Assembly: GCA_963706605.1 (NCBI GenBank) | Contig: OY970165.1 | Span: 1,612,001-1,676,000, forward strand | Source of the DNA: VRUE01 sp963706605 | GTDB lineage: Bacteria; Actinomycetota; Thermoleophilia; Solirubrobacterales; 70-9 | DNA length: 64,000 nucleotides | Direction of reading: 5' to 3' | Part shown: positions 8,138 to 18,956 of the stretch, piece after piece | Position numbering within the stretch: the stretch's first letter is position 1 | Layout of the letters: every line of letters starts with the position of its first letter | The notes under the pieces: model-generated | What the model was told of the DNA's origin: nothing | Databases searched by the model: none | The model's input: only the letters and a program-made list of their open reading frames with translations | Translations under genes and position numbers: made by a program

Positions 8138-8515
8138 CTACTCGCCGATCAGCTCAATGCGGTAGCCGTCGGGGTCGCGGACGAAGCAGATCCGGTGGCC
8201 CTCGGTGCGGCCGCCGGGACGATAGGGAGGCCTCTCGGGGTCGATGCCCTGTGCGGCGAGGCGCTCCAGGGTGCCGTCGAGGTCGTCGACGGCGAGGGCG
8301 ATGTGGTTGTAGCCGGTGCCGAGGTGGTAGCTGTCGACGCCGTGGTTGTACGTCAGCTCAAGACGCGGGTCCTCGCCCGGCATTCCCATGAAGACGTTGA
8401 TCGCCTCGTCGCCGATCGGCATCCGGGCGACCTCTTCGAAGCCAAGCTTCTCGTAGAAGGCGACGGAGCGATCGATCTCGCCGATCCGGTAGCAGGTATG
8501 GAGGAAGCTGGCCAT
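8138..8515 (-). CDS. gloA: Glyoxalase I-like VOC protein (lactoylglutathione lyase family)
   Basis: 125 aa with two beta-alpha-beta-beta-beta units. The four metal ligands of GloA are recognisable: His near residue 6 (FLHTCYRI), Glu in LELTYN, His in YNHIALAV and the C-terminal Glu in YRIELIGE. The RPGGRTEGHRICFVRDPDGY block is near-canonical. Converts the hemithioacetal of methylglyoxal; an actinobacterium may use mycothiol rather than glutathione (inference). Convergent with vapC, 8 bp apart. Confidence 0.88.
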   Translation of the reverse strand: MASFLHTCYRIGEIDRSVAFYEKLGFEEVARMPIGDEAINVFMGMPGEDPRLELTYNHGVDSYHLGTGYNHIALAVDDLDGTLERLAAQGIDPERPPYRPGGRTEGHRICFVRDPDGYRIELIGE

Positions 8516-8609
8516 GCCCGAAGGCTATCGACAGTCGCGACCACGCACGCGAAATTGCGCTTGATACAGCGGAAGGGGCCGACTCGGCCGCCTCAATAGA
8601 ATTTTTCTG

Positions 8610-10736
8610 ATGACGAGCCGCGCACGCCGCCAGCGACGCACACATAGCGTCGGGTGGAAGAAGAAGTTGCTGATCCCCGTTGGCGTCCTCGTCGTCGTGC
8701 TCGCCGTGGCGGGCACGGTGGCGGCGAGCTGGGCGATCGACGTCTACAACTCGGCGCCGCCGCTCTCCAGCCTCAAACCTGTCCAGAAGGGGCGCTCGTC
8801 GGCGATCTATGCAGCGGACGGCAGCCTGATCGGCTTCATCCGCGCCAGCAGCATCCGCCAGCCGGTCCCCTCGCGGGCGCTGCCGCAGAACCTCAAGTAC
8901 GCCACCGTCGCGATCGAGGATCGCAACTTCTTCAACCACGGCGCGATCGACCCCGCCGGGATCGCCCGCGCCGCCTGGAAGGACCTGCTCGCCGGCGGCA
9001 AGCCCGTTCAGGGTGCCTCGACGATCACCCAGCAGCTCGTCCGCAACCTCTACATCCGTGACCCCGAAGAGACGATCAAGCGAAAGCTGATCGAAGCCCA
9101 CCTCGCCTACGACGAGGAGGACGCGCACACCAAGCAGTGGATCCTCACCGCCTACCTCAACACCGCCCCCTACGGCACGGTCGAAGGTGAGACCGCCGTC
9201 GGCGCCGAGGCGGCGGCGCAGACCTACTACGGCAAGCCCGCGCGCAAGCTCAACCTGACCGAGGCGGCGATGATCGCCGGGCTGCCCCAGGCGCCTTCCG
9301 AATACAACCCCTTCCTCGACCCGCAGGCCGCCCTGGAGCGCCGCAACACGGTGCTCGAAGCGATGGCGGATCAGGGGTACATCACCCTCTCCGAATTCCA
9401 CGAGGCGATCCACAGGGGCCTCGGGTTGAACCCCGGTCACAAGTACCGGGTGATCCGTGACCCCTTCCTCTTCGACCTGGTCCAACAGGAGCTGATCGAC
9501 AAATACGGCCTCAACACCGTCCGCTACGGCGGTCTCAAGGCCTACACGACGATCGACCCCGAACTGCAGGAACGGGCGCAGGAAGCTGTCGACTCCTGCT
9601 CGGTCTGCTATCCGGAAGGGGGCCCGGCGGCCGGGCTGGCGTCGGTCGATCCGTCCAACGGCGCGATCGTAGCCCTCGCTTCGACCGAGGGGTACGCGAG
9701 CGAAAGCCAGTTCAACTACGCCTGGCAGGCCCACCGCCAGCCCGGCTCCTCGTTCAAGACCTACGTCCTCACGACCGCGATCAAGCAGGGCGTCGACCCC
9801 TACAGCACTTATTACGACGGCACCTCGCCGAAGACGCTGGACCTGCCCGGCGGCGGCACCTGGACCGTCAACAACGCCGAGCCCGGCGGCGGCACGATGT
9901 CGCTCGCCAACGCCACCTGGGACTCGGTCAACGTCGTCTTTGCCCAGCTCGACCTCGATGTCGGCCCCGAAAACGTCACCCACACCGCACACCAGATGGG
10001 AATCGAAGCGCCGCTGGAATCGGTTCCCGCGGAGGCGATCGGAGGTCTCAGCATCGGCGTCACGCCGCTCGAAATGGCGGACGGGTACGCGACCCTTGCC
10101 AGTGGCGGCATCCACCACGAACCGACCGCGCTCGGCCGGGTCGAATTCCCCACCGGCAAGGTCGACGAACCCAGCCCCGACTCCGGTGACCGGGTGCTCA
10201 CCGAGGGGCAGGCCTACGACGTGACCAAACTGCTGGAGGGTGTGATCACCCAGGGCACCGGCGCCGGCTACACCTACATGGGCTGCGGCGCCGAGGCCGG
10301 CAAGACGGGTACCTCCGAGGGTGAGTCCGACGCCTGGTTCGTCGGCTACACGCCGCTCTACTCAACCGCCGTCTGGGTCGGCCACCCGCAGTCGCGCGAA
10401 GCGACCGGCTTCGGCGGCCCGACCGCGGGCCCGATCTGGCGCTCCTTCATGGAATCGGCGGTTGCCGGCGACTGCCCCGAATTCCCGGAACCCGCCAGCC
10501 TCCCCGACCTCTCGGGTCTGGACAGCGAACACACCTCCTCGTCCTCGCTGGCGCCGAGCGAAAGCGAAGGCGAAACCGAAACGAGCGAATCGGAAAAGCC
10601 CTCGAAGAAGGGGGCGGAAAAGTCGCCCGAATCCGCTCCGGAAGCGGAATCCGAACCGGCTCCGGAAGCGACGCCAGCACCCGCCCCCTCGCCGCCACCC
10701 TCGGTCGGCGTCAGCGGCGGCGTCTCCTCGCACTAG
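8610..10736 (+). CDS. Class A penicillin-binding protein (glycosyltransferase + transpeptidase)
   Basis: 708 aa, one N-terminal membrane anchor (about residues 19-43). GT51 domain has the catalytic EDRNFFNH (103-110), GASTITQQL and the downstream KxxE-type block. The transpeptidase domain has SSFK, the SVN triad and KTGTS in order. The last ~90 residues are a Ser/Glu/Pro/Ala-rich low-complexity tail outside the fold. Polymerises and cross-links peptidoglycan on the outer face of the membrane. Glu codons in the tail are nearly all GAA, unlike neighbouring cytoplasmic genes. Confidence 0.95.
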   Translation: MTSRARRQRRTHSVGWKKKLLIPVGVLVVVLAVAGTVAASWAIDVYNSAPPLSSLKPVQKGRSSAIYAADGSLIGFIRASSIRQPVPSRALPQNLKYATVAIEDRNFFNHGAIDPAGIARAAWKDLLAGGKPVQGASTITQQLVRNLYIRDPEETIKRKLIEAHLAYDEEDAHTKQWILTAYLNTAPYGTVEGETAVGAEAAAQTYYGKPARKLNLTEAAMIAGLPQAPSEYNPFLDPQAALERRNTVLEAMADQGYITLSEFHEAIHRGLGLNPGHKYRVIRDPFLFDLVQQELIDKYGLNTVRYGGLKAYTTIDPELQERAQEAVDSCSVCYPEGGPAAGLASVDPSNGAIVALASTEGYASESQFNYAWQAHRQPGSSFKTYVLTTAIKQGVDPYSTYYDGTSPKTLDLPGGGTWTVNNAEPGGGTMSLANATWDSVNVVFAQLDLDVGPENVTHTAHQMGIEAPLESVPAEAIGGLSIGVTPLEMADGYATLASGGIHHEPTALGRVEFPTGKVDEPSPDSGDRVLTEGQAYDVTKLLEGVITQGTGAGYTYMGCGAEAGKTGTSEGESDAWFVGYTPLYSTAVWVGHPQSREATGFGGPTAGPIWRSFMESAVAGDCPEFPEPASLPDLSGLDSEHTSSSSLAPSESEGETETSESEKPSKKGAEKSPESAPEAESEPAPEATPAPAPSPPPSVGVSGGVSSH

Positions 10737-10759
10737 CGGATCTCACGCCCTTCATTGAG

Positions 10760-10826
10760 CGATGGGCTCCGGCCGGCCGGCGGTCGCCCGCCATCGGGGA
10801 AAAGCCGCAGCTCGACTGCGGGGCTT
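10760..10826 (+). terminator. Hairpins downstream of the PBP gene, possible terminator
   Basis: CGATGG (10760-10765) pairs with CCATCG (10791-10796), and AAGCC-GCAG (10802-10810) pairs with CTGC-GG-GGCTT (10816-10826). No U-tract follows, so intrinsic termination is only a possibility. Confidence 0.35.
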
Positions 10827-10867
10827 CCCTGATGGAGCTCGGCGCCGGCGTCCGTAGCCTCGATTGC

Positions 10868-11953
10868 ATGCATGAAGACCGCCACCCCCGCCCGCGAGTT
10901 CTGATCGCCGGCGGAGGGGTTGGGGCGCTGGAGGTTGGGCTGGCTCTTCGCGACCTGGCGGGGGGGCGGATCGAGGTCGAGCTCTGCTCTCCTCGCGGGG
11001 ATTTCGTCTACCGCCCCTTCGCCGTCGGTGAGCCCTACGGGGCCGCCAGGATCCTTCGCTATGACCTCGCCTCCCTGGTCAGGCGCTTCGGCGCGTCCCT
11101 CCGTCTCGGCGGCATCTTCTCCGTCGATCCAGAGGTGGGTCTCGCAACCACTCGCGACGGCGAGCGAGTCCAGTTCGACCACCTGGTCGTCGCCACCGGG
11201 GCGCGGATGTTGGGGGCGGTGCCCGGCTCCGTCACCTTCTGGGGGGTGGCCGACGAAGGTGCCGTCGACGGCATCGTGCGCAAGCTGCGGGCCGGGGTGC
11301 TGCGCAACGTCGCCTTCACGATGCCCGAGGGCGGGAGCTGGGCGCTGCCTCTCTACGAGTTGGCGCTGCTCGGGTCGGAGGTGCTGGCGAAGTCCGGCAT
11401 CGAAAACGCCAAGCTCACCGTCGTCACCCCGGAGGACACCCCGCTTCAATTCTTCGGTCGTTCGGTCGGAGAGCAGATGGTGGAGTTGATGGATAAGGCC
11501 GGGATTGAGGTCATCACCGGCGTCCACCCGGTCGAGTTCGACGGCGAGCGGTTGCGGGTTGCGCCTGGTGATCCGATCGAGACCGAGGCCGTGATCAGCC
11601 TGCCGCGCCTCGAGGGTCGGTGCATCGACGGGCTTCCGCACGACCAGGACGGCTTCCTCCAGGTGGACGGGCACTCCCGTGTGGTTGGGGTCGATCGCGT
11701 TTTCGCGGCGGGCGACGTGACCGCCTTCCCGATCAAGCGGGGAGGGATCGCGACCCAGGGGGCCGATGTCGCCGCCGAAGCGATCGCCGCCGCGGTCGGG
11801 TGTGAGGTCGAGTCGACGCCGCTCGACCTGGCTCACGCATTGGGCTGGGCCGAGCAGGACGGCAAGATCACCGGCCGTTACCTGACGCCGTTTCTTGCTG
11901 CGCTCCCCGAGCGCGGGCGCACCGTGGCTGCCAGCCGAGCATCGCGCCGCTGA
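10868..11953 (+). CDS. FAD-dependent pyridine nucleotide-disulfide-type oxidoreductase (NDH-2/SQR-like)
   Basis: 361 aa from ATG 10868, giving an FAD-binding GGGVGALE motif at about residues 14-21. A mid-protein VVATGAR strand and the C-terminal AAGDVTAFPIKRGGIATQGA block match NADH:quinone and sulfide:quinone oxidoreductase relatives, in which this last Asp contacts FAD. No CxxC redox pair and no obvious C-terminal membrane helix, so the acceptor is unknown. The frame opens earlier (10832), but the upstream residues are not conserved-looking. Confidence 0.8.
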   Translation: MHEDRHPRPRVLIAGGGVGALEVGLALRDLAGGRIEVELCSPRGDFVYRPFAVGEPYGAARILRYDLASLVRRFGASLRLGGIFSVDPEVGLATTRDGERVQFDHLVVATGARMLGAVPGSVTFWGVADEGAVDGIVRKLRAGVLRNVAFTMPEGGSWALPLYELALLGSEVLAKSGIENAKLTVVTPEDTPLQFFGRSVGEQMVELMDKAGIEVITGVHPVEFDGERLRVAPGDPIETEAVISLPRLEGRCIDGLPHDQDGFLQVDGHSRVVGVDRVFAAGDVTAFPIKRGGIATQGADVAAEAIAAAVGCEVESTPLDLAHALGWAEQDGKITGRYLTPFLAALPERGRTVAASRASRR

Positions 11954-11972
11954 ATCGGGTCATGATGCGGCG

Positions 11973-12719
11973 GTGAACGATGGCGGCGACGGTTCGCTGA
12001 TCCGGCGGTACCGAACGGCGCGGCGCGACCCGCGCCTCGCCGTCCTGGAGGGATTCCACGCCCTCAAGCACGCGCTGCGTTTCGGCGCCGACGTCCTCGA
12101 GGCGGTCGCCGCCGACCCGCGGCAGCTGCAGCAGCTGTCAGAAGAGCTGGCCCCGGACCTGGCCGGCTCGTTGGCGGAGCGGACGATGCCGGTCGCAGCG
12201 GAGGTCCTGGCCGAGCTGGTTCCGCAGGCGCCGCGTACGGGCGTCGTCGCGATCGCCCATCGTCCCGACGTCGATCTGGCCGCCGCGCTTGCCGAGCCCC
12301 GGCTGGCGCCGATGGTGCTGCTCGAGGACCCGCGCACGATGGGCAACATGGGGGCCTGCGTCAGGGTCGCGGCCGCGGCGGATGCGGCCGGGGTCCTCGT
12401 CACAGGGCCAAACGACCCCTGGCACCCCGACGCCCTGCGCGGTGCCGCCGGGCTCCACTTCGCCCTGCCTGTGGCCTCCGTCGCGGAGCTGCCTCCGAGC
12501 GACCGGCCATTGGTCGCGATCGACCCCTCCGGAGACGATCTCCGCCCCGCCGAGCTGCCGCCGCGCGCCATCCTCGCCTTCGGCACGGAGCGCCACGGTC
12601 TCAGCGAGAGCCTGCTCGACCGCGCCGACGCCCGCCTTGGCATTCCGATGCGGACGGGGGTCTCCAGCCTCAACCTGGCCACGGCGGTCGCCACCGTCCT
12701 CTTCGCCCAGCGCCTCTGA
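11973..12719 (+). CDS. SpoU/TrmH-family RNA 2'-O-methyltransferase
   Basis: 248 aa from GTG 11973. N-terminal substrate-recognition part (HALKHALRFGA) and a C-terminal SPOUT domain with its three motifs: RTMGNMGACVR, LAFGTERHGLSE and MRTGVSSLNLATAVATVLF. The knot supplies the SAM site. Methylates ribose in tRNA or rRNA; which nucleotide cannot be read from the sequence. The preceding stretch from 11895 is in frame but overlaps the upstream gene. Confidence 0.9.
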   Translation: MNDGGDGSLIRRYRTARRDPRLAVLEGFHALKHALRFGADVLEAVAADPRQLQQLSEELAPDLAGSLAERTMPVAAEVLAELVPQAPRTGVVAIAHRPDVDLAAALAEPRLAPMVLLEDPRTMGNMGACVRVAAAADAAGVLVTGPNDPWHPDALRGAAGLHFALPVASVAELPPSDRPLVAIDPSGDDLRPAELPPRAILAFGTERHGLSESLLDRADARLGIPMRTGVSSLNLATAVATVLFAQRL

Positions 12720-12773
12720 CCAGCCGCTGTCCACTACGATCATTGCCTCCACCCACCCGCCGAAAGGACCCCC

Positions 12774-13163
12774 TTGTCGTTTGCAGACATCAACCTGGGC
12801 GAAGCGCTCCTCCTCGCCTTCGAGATCTTCTTCTTCGTGATCTGGATCTGGATCCTGATCACGATCCTCTCCGACCTCTTCCGCGATCACGAGCTGTCGG
12901 GCTGGGCCAAGGCGGCCTGGGTGCTGTTCCTCGTCTTCATCCCGTTCCTGACCGCGCTGATCTACCTGATCGCCCGCGGCACGGGCATGCGCGAACGCTC
13001 GATCAAGGCGCAGGCCGAGGCAAAACAGCATTTCGACTCCTACGTGCGTGAACAGGCGCACAGCTCGCCTGCCGACGAGCTGCACAAGCTCAACGATCTG
13101 AAGGAAAAGGGCGCGATCTCCAGCGAGGAGTTCGACCAGGCGAAAGCCAAGCTGCTCGCCTGA
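12774..13163 (+). CDS. Membrane protein with PLDc_N-type region and C-terminal SHOCT domain
   Basis: 129 aa from TTG 12774. Two membrane helices (about residues 11-33 and 43-67) in the PLDc_N arrangement, followed by a linker and a SHOCT helix pair (ELHKLNDLKEKGAISSEEFDQAKAKLL) at the C-terminus. Such small proteins are common in actinobacteria; SHOCT modules mediate oligomerisation. No enzyme motif. A type-A palindrome follows 14 bp after the stop. Confidence 0.8.
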   Translation: MSFADINLGEALLLAFEIFFFVIWIWILITILSDLFRDHELSGWAKAAWVLFLVFIPFLTALIYLIARGTGMRERSIKAQAEAKQHFDSYVREQAHSSPADELHKLNDLKEKGAISSEEFDQAKAKLLA

Positions 13164-13177
13164 GAACGCGATAGCAA

Positions 13178-13229
13178 GGACGTGCCGGGGTTTAGGCCCC
13201 CATATCGGCCTCTAAACCCCGGCACGTCC
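13178..13229. repeat. Type-A palindromic element 2
   Basis: Outer arms GGACGTGCCGGGGTTTAG and its complement pair perfectly over 18 bp; the inner arms have diverged and the core reads CATATC. Lies between the SHOCT and NlpC/P60 genes. Confidence 0.9.
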
Positions 13230-13264
13230 GCGATTTCTCCTGCAAGAGGCGCAATTCTGCAACG

Positions 13265-13289
13265 GGAGTTGCAAGTTATTAGCAACTCC
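13265..13289 (+). promoter_or_regulatory. Inverted repeat in the AT-richer leader of the NlpC/P60 gene
   Basis: GGAGTTGC (13265-13272) and GCAACTCC (13282-13289) form an 8-bp stem with a 9-nt AT-rich loop, 38 nt before the ATG. It could be an operator or a leader hairpin; the 97-nt region is more AT-rich than its surroundings and probably holds the promoter. Confidence 0.4.
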
Positions 13290-13326
13290 TAACAATCTTT
13301 AGGCGACTTCGTTAGCGTTCCGCGCG

Positions 13327-14550
13327 ATGCTCGCCCGTTCTGGTTCCCCCAGGTGGCTGTTGCTGCCTGCCGCGTTGTTGCTCGCCGTCGTCTGCGTCCT
13401 GGCCGCCGGCCAGGCGAGCGCGCCGGCCGAGTCGCTGAGCGAAAAGCTCAACGACACGCAGGGCAAGCTCAGCCATGTTCGTGAAAGCCAGAGCTCGCTC
13501 TCGGCGACGATCGCCGAACAGAACAAGGCGATCGACTCGATGCTCGGCGAAGTCTCGATGCTGCGCCAGCAGCAGCTCGCGCTTGAGTCCGAACTGAACG
13601 AAAAGCAGGACGAACTCGACAGCGCCACGGCGCAGCTGGAAGCCGAGCAGCACCGACTGGCCCTGATCCGCGCCCGCCTGCAGCGGGCGTTGGGGGTGCT
13701 GCGCGAACGGCTCGTCTCGATCTATGAGGCCGGCAGTCCGGACGTCCTCAGCGTCGTCCTCGAATCGGAGACCTGGTCGCAGGCAAACGTCCGCGCCGAA
13801 TACCTGAGCCGCGTCCAGGACTACGACAACTCGGTCGCCGACCGGGTCAAGGGGCTGCGCGACGAAGCACGCGCAGCCGTCAAGCGGATGACGGCGATTC
13901 GCCTGCAGCTGAAGGAAGCGCGCGACGCGATCGCGGTCAAGGAGAAGGAAGCCGCTGCCGCCCGCGCCGAAGCCGCGGCTCGCTTCGCCGACCTCAAGGC
14001 CGCTCAGGCCCAGCGCCAGCAGGAGCTTGAATCACTCGAGTCACGTGAACAGGCGCTGAGCGACAACCTGGCGGCGATCTCTGAACAGCTTTCCAGCACT
14101 GGCGCGGCTGTGCCGACCGGTGCGCCGGCCCCGCTGACGCCCGGCCAGAGCGCCACCTATATCTCCGAAAGCCAGGCGAGCGTGCCGAGTGAGGCCCCGC
14201 CGGCGGTGGGGGCGGCGATCGAAGCCGCCAACTCGATCGCCACCACCCCCTATATCTGGGGCGGTGGCCACGGCTCCTTCGAATCCTCGGGCTACGACTG
14301 CTCGGGCGCGGTCAGCTTCGCCCTGCACGGCGGCGGCTTCCTCGAAAGCCCGCTCGACTCGACCGGCTTGGAGACCTGGGGCGACCCGGGGCCCGGCCAG
14401 TGGATCACCGTCTACGCCAATGCCGAACACGCCTGGATGATCATCGCCGGCCTCGCCTTCGACACCGTCGGCGGCCCCGGCCCGCGCTGGCACTCCTCAC
14501 CGGTCGATTCCCCGGAAGGCTTCATAGCCCGCCACCCCTCCGGCTACTGA
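13327..14550 (+). CDS. Secreted NlpC/P60 peptidoglycan hydrolase with coiled-coil N-terminus (RipA-like)
   Basis: 407 aa. Signal peptide about residues 1-33; a long coiled coil rich in Gln/Glu/Arg (about 36-262) as in RipA/PcsB/CwlO-type hydrolases; a Pro/Ala/Thr linker; and a C-terminal NlpC/P60 domain with the catalytic Cys in GYDCSGAVSFAL and the His in EHAWMIIAG. Expected to cleave peptide stems of peptidoglycan during division, with the coiled coil restraining activity or binding an FtsEX-type partner (known for relatives, inferred here). Glu codons are largely GAA. A palindrome follows, convergent with the next gene. Confidence 0.9.
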   Translation: MLARSGSPRWLLLPAALLLAVVCVLAAGQASAPAESLSEKLNDTQGKLSHVRESQSSLSATIAEQNKAIDSMLGEVSMLRQQQLALESELNEKQDELDSATAQLEAEQHRLALIRARLQRALGVLRERLVSIYEAGSPDVLSVVLESETWSQANVRAEYLSRVQDYDNSVADRVKGLRDEARAAVKRMTAIRLQLKEARDAIAVKEKEAAAARAEAAARFADLKAAQAQRQQELESLESREQALSDNLAAISEQLSSTGAAVPTGAPAPLTPGQSATYISESQASVPSEAPPAVGAAIEAANSIATTPYIWGGGHGSFESSGYDCSGAVSFALHGGGFLESPLDSTGLETWGDPGPGQWITVYANAEHAWMIIAGLAFDTVGGPGPRWHSSPVDSPEGFIARHPSGY

Positions 14551-14564
14551 CCCGCCCACCCACC

Positions 14565-14612
14565 TGGCGTTCGCAGTTTTCCTACCTATAGCGGGGCTAA
14601 GTGCGAACGCCA
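14565..14612. repeat. Type-B palindromic element 1 (degenerate), between convergent genes
   Basis: TGGCGTTCGCA (14565-14575) pairs perfectly with TGCGAACGCCA (14602-14612). The inner part is degenerate but keeps CTATAG in the middle and CTAAG on the right arm, the same inner design as type A. May serve as a bidirectional terminator. Confidence 0.8.
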
Positions 14613-14625
14613 CGGGGGGATGGAG

Positions 14626-16017
14626 CTAAGCGGTGACGTCGGCGGCCTCCACCGGGCGGCCTTCGGCCTGCCAGGTGCCGACGCCGCCGCGGGCTACGTG
14701 GATCGTCTCGAAGCCCTCGCGCTGCAGGACCGAGGCGGCGAGGCCGCTCCGTTTGCCGCCCTTGCAGATCGTCGCGATCGTCCGCTCGCGTGGCAGCTCC
14801 TCCAGTCGTCGGGTCAGCTCTCCGTAGGGGATGTGGAGCGAGCCGGGGATGTGCCCGGCGGCGAACTCGTCTTTGCCGCGGACGTCGAGGACCAGGGGCG
14901 GGTCGTCTCTATCCATCAGGCCGGCGAGCTCCTCGGGCCCGAGCGGCTCGATCCGCTGCACCGGGCGCTCCTCGGCCCGCCAGGCGCTCATCCCGCCGCC
15001 GAGAAAGCCACGCACCCGCAGCCCCACCGCCGCCAGCAGCTCCGCTGCTTCCAGCTCGTTGCCGTCTGAGGCGGCGACGACGACGATTTCGGCGTCGGGA
15101 GGGACCACCTGAGCGACCTTGGTGGCGAAGCCGGTGTCGTAGGCCGAGGCGCTGATCGCGCCGGGGATGTGAGCCTCGTCGAACTGCTCGTTGGTGCGCG
15201 AGTCGATCGCCAGCGCGCCCTCGGCGATCGCGGCCTCGAAGCGGCGCGGCGTCAGCCGGGCCGGGGAGCCGATCGTCTCGATCAACGGCCCCTGGTTGAG
15301 GGCGACGATGTGCTCGACGTTGGGTGGGCGCTCGCCCAGCGAGGAGACCGCGTCCTCGACGAACTCGGCCTCGCCGGCGAAGGCCAGCGCCCGATTGTGG
15401 CGGCGCTCGAAGCCGATCGTCGAGGAGGTCTTGAGGCTGATCCCGGAGCTGCCGCAGAGCGAGCCGCCCAGGTGCCCCGGCCAGACCTCGACCTCGTCGG
15501 GCAGCGCCAGCAGCCGCTCGTGCAGCGAGCGGTAGATCTCGGCCGCGCCCTCGCGCGGCTCGACCGCCAGGTCGGGGCGGGCGACGTCGCCGACGAAGAG
15601 CGAGTCGCCGCTTAGCACCGCGACCGGGTCGCCGCCCCGAGCCGCGTCGCGGAGCAGGAAGGAGGTGTGCTCGGGTCGGTGGCCGGGCGTGTGGATCGCC
15701 TCGATCGAGACACCCTCACCCAGCTCCAGCGTCCATCCGTCTGCGAACGGCTCGTGCTCGTAGGAGGCGTCGGCCAGCTCGTTGACGTGGATCGTCGCCC
15801 CGCTTGCCCGCGCCAGCCGCCCGTGCCCGGAGACGTGGTCGGCGTGGTTGTGGGTCTCCAACACGTGCTCGATCCGCACCCCGTGCAGGCGGGCAAGCTG
15901 CAGGTAGGGGTCGATGTCCCATTGCGGATCGACGACCGCGGCCACACCTGAGCTGGAGTCGCCGACCAGGTAGGACGCACAGCCCAGGTCCTCGTGGATG
16001 ATTTGGCGAAAGAACAT
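14626..16017 (-). CDS. Persulfide-dioxygenase-like MBL hydrolase fused to two rhodanese domains
   Basis: 463 aa. Residues 1-~230 are a metallo-beta-lactamase fold of the ETHE1/persulfide dioxygenase type (THNHADH metal motif, TPGHRPEHTSF, SGDSLFVGDVARPDL). Two rhodanese modules follow: the first (about 260-355) has no Cys at the active loop position (VVVAASDGNEL), the second (about 370-455) keeps the catalytic Cys in CKGGKRSG. Such fusions oxidise glutathione or bacillithiol persulfide to sulfite; an actinobacterial thiol is likely here. Divergent from acs, 55 bp apart. Confidence 0.9.
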   Translation of the reverse strand: MFFRQIIHEDLGCASYLVGDSSSGVAAVVDPQWDIDPYLQLARLHGVRIEHVLETHNHADHVSGHGRLARASGATIHVNELADASYEHEPFADGWTLELGEGVSIEAIHTPGHRPEHTSFLLRDAARGGDPVAVLSGDSLFVGDVARPDLAVEPREGAAEIYRSLHERLLALPDEVEVWPGHLGGSLCGSSGISLKTSSTIGFERRHNRALAFAGEAEFVEDAVSSLGERPPNVEHIVALNQGPLIETIGSPARLTPRRFEAAIAEGALAIDSRTNEQFDEAHIPGAISASAYDTGFATKVAQVVPPDAEIVVVAASDGNELEAAELLAAVGLRVRGFLGGGMSAWRAEERPVQRIEPLGPEELAGLMDRDDPPLVLDVRGKDEFAAGHIPGSLHIPYGELTRRLEELPRERTIATICKGGKRSGLAASVLQREGFETIHVARGGVGTWQAEGRPVEAADVTA

Positions 16018-16072
16018 TCTTGGCGAACGGGTACCGTTCCTCGCTCAGGGTAATTGGTCGAGGGAGGGCGCG

Positions 16073-18055
<1,983 letters not shown>

Positions 18056-18064
18056 TCCCCGCCA

Positions 18065-18115
18065 GACGTGCCGGGACTTAGCGGTCCATATGGGGGCATA
18101 ACTCCCGGCACGTCC
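18065..18115. repeat. Type-A palindromic element 3 (asymmetric)
   Basis: Outer arms GACGTGCCGGGA/TCCCGGCACGTC pair; the inner arms differ between sides (GCGGTCC versus GGGGGCATAA) around CATATG. Apart from one base it is the reverse complement of the element at 25796-25846. Lies between the convergent acsA and channel genes. Confidence 0.92.
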
Positions 18116-18125
18116 TTGTGGGCGC

Positions 18126-18935
18126 TCAGCCGGGGGCGCGCTCGTCGACGATTCGCTCGACTGCGACCTCCAGCGCCTCGAGCTGCTCGCGGACATTGCG
18201 CAGCTCGCGCAGGGCGATCGCCTCAGCGCTGAGCGCCTCGGCCTCCAGCTCCGCCTCGACTTCGGCGATCTCGGGGCCGAGGAAGCGCTGGGCGATCGCG
18301 CCGGTGAGCAGCGCGACGAAGGAGATGCCGACGATCACGACGACCACTCCCACCACCTCGCCGCCGGTCGTCGTCGGGTAGATGTTCGAGCCGAGCGTCG
18401 TCATCGAGGTGACCGCCCAGTAGACCCCGTCCCAGGCGGTGAGGTGCTGGCTGTGCTTCTCGAAGCCGACGAACAGCGCGCCGCCGGCGACCGCGGTCAG
18501 CATCGCCAGCAGCGCCGCGTAGTGCAGACCGCGCAGGGAGAAGGCCTGGCGCGAGAGCTGGGCGAGGCGCAGCAGGCGGAGGAGGCGGAGCAGACGCAGG
18601 ACGCGCAGGCTCTGCAGGCCAGCCGGCAGCACCGGCGGGGTGAAGACGACGATGATCAGGTCGAGCGGGTGGTGCTTGAGCCAGGTCAGGCGTTCCGGCA
18701 CCACCGCCAGCATCACCGTCAGCTCGGTGAGGAAGGCGAGCCAGATGATCCAGTTGAGCGCGCGGGCGACATCCAGCAGCGCTCCGCCCGGATGGGACTC
18801 GTTGATCGCCACGGCGGGAATCGTCAACGCCGCCGCGATCAGCATCGGCGTGTTGAGGAATTCGGCGACGCGCGTACTGCGCGCGTCCATTCCGGGCTCG
18901 TAGTGAGCGGATGTTTCTATTGCTTCGGCACTCAC
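18126..18935 (-). CDS. Voltage-gated-type ion channel with non-canonical selectivity filter
   Basis: 269 aa from GTG 18935 (ATG 18890 is the alternative; the longer frame to 19031 runs into a repeat and a palindrome). Six membrane segments with an S4-like arginine ladder (RVLRLLRLLRLLRL), a pore helix WAVTSMTT and a C-terminal coiled coil rich in Glu (about 210-265). Where potassium channels have TVGYGD, this protein has TLGSN followed by IYP, one residue shorter, so potassium selectivity is doubtful. The rest fits the bacterial 6TM potassium-channel family. Confidence 0.85.
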   Translation of the reverse strand: MSAEAIETSAHYEPGMDARSTRVAEFLNTPMLIAAALTIPAVAINESHPGGALLDVARALNWIIWLAFLTELTVMLAVVPERLTWLKHHPLDLIIVVFTPPVLPAGLQSLRVLRLLRLLRLLRLAQLSRQAFSLRGLHYAALLAMLTAVAGGALFVGFEKHSQHLTAWDGVYWAVTSMTTLGSNIYPTTTGGEVVGVVVVIVGISFVALLTGAIAQRFLGPEIAEVEAELEAEALSAEAIALRELRNVREQLEALEVAVERIVDERAPG

Positions 18936-18956
18936 GAGCACCAATTCGACGCCGGG

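Noticed and set aside
8358..10118. 586-aa minus-strand open frame across the PBP gene
   Set aside because: It is antisense to a fully conserved class A PBP, rich in Arg/Gly/Val/Asp as expected from GC-biased complementary codons, with no recognisable domain or Shine-Dalgarno.
13230..13326. c-di-AMP (ydaO-type) riboswitch before the NlpC/P60 gene
   Set aside because: Such riboswitches often precede this gene class in actinobacteria, but the region is too short and the conserved core is not recognisable.
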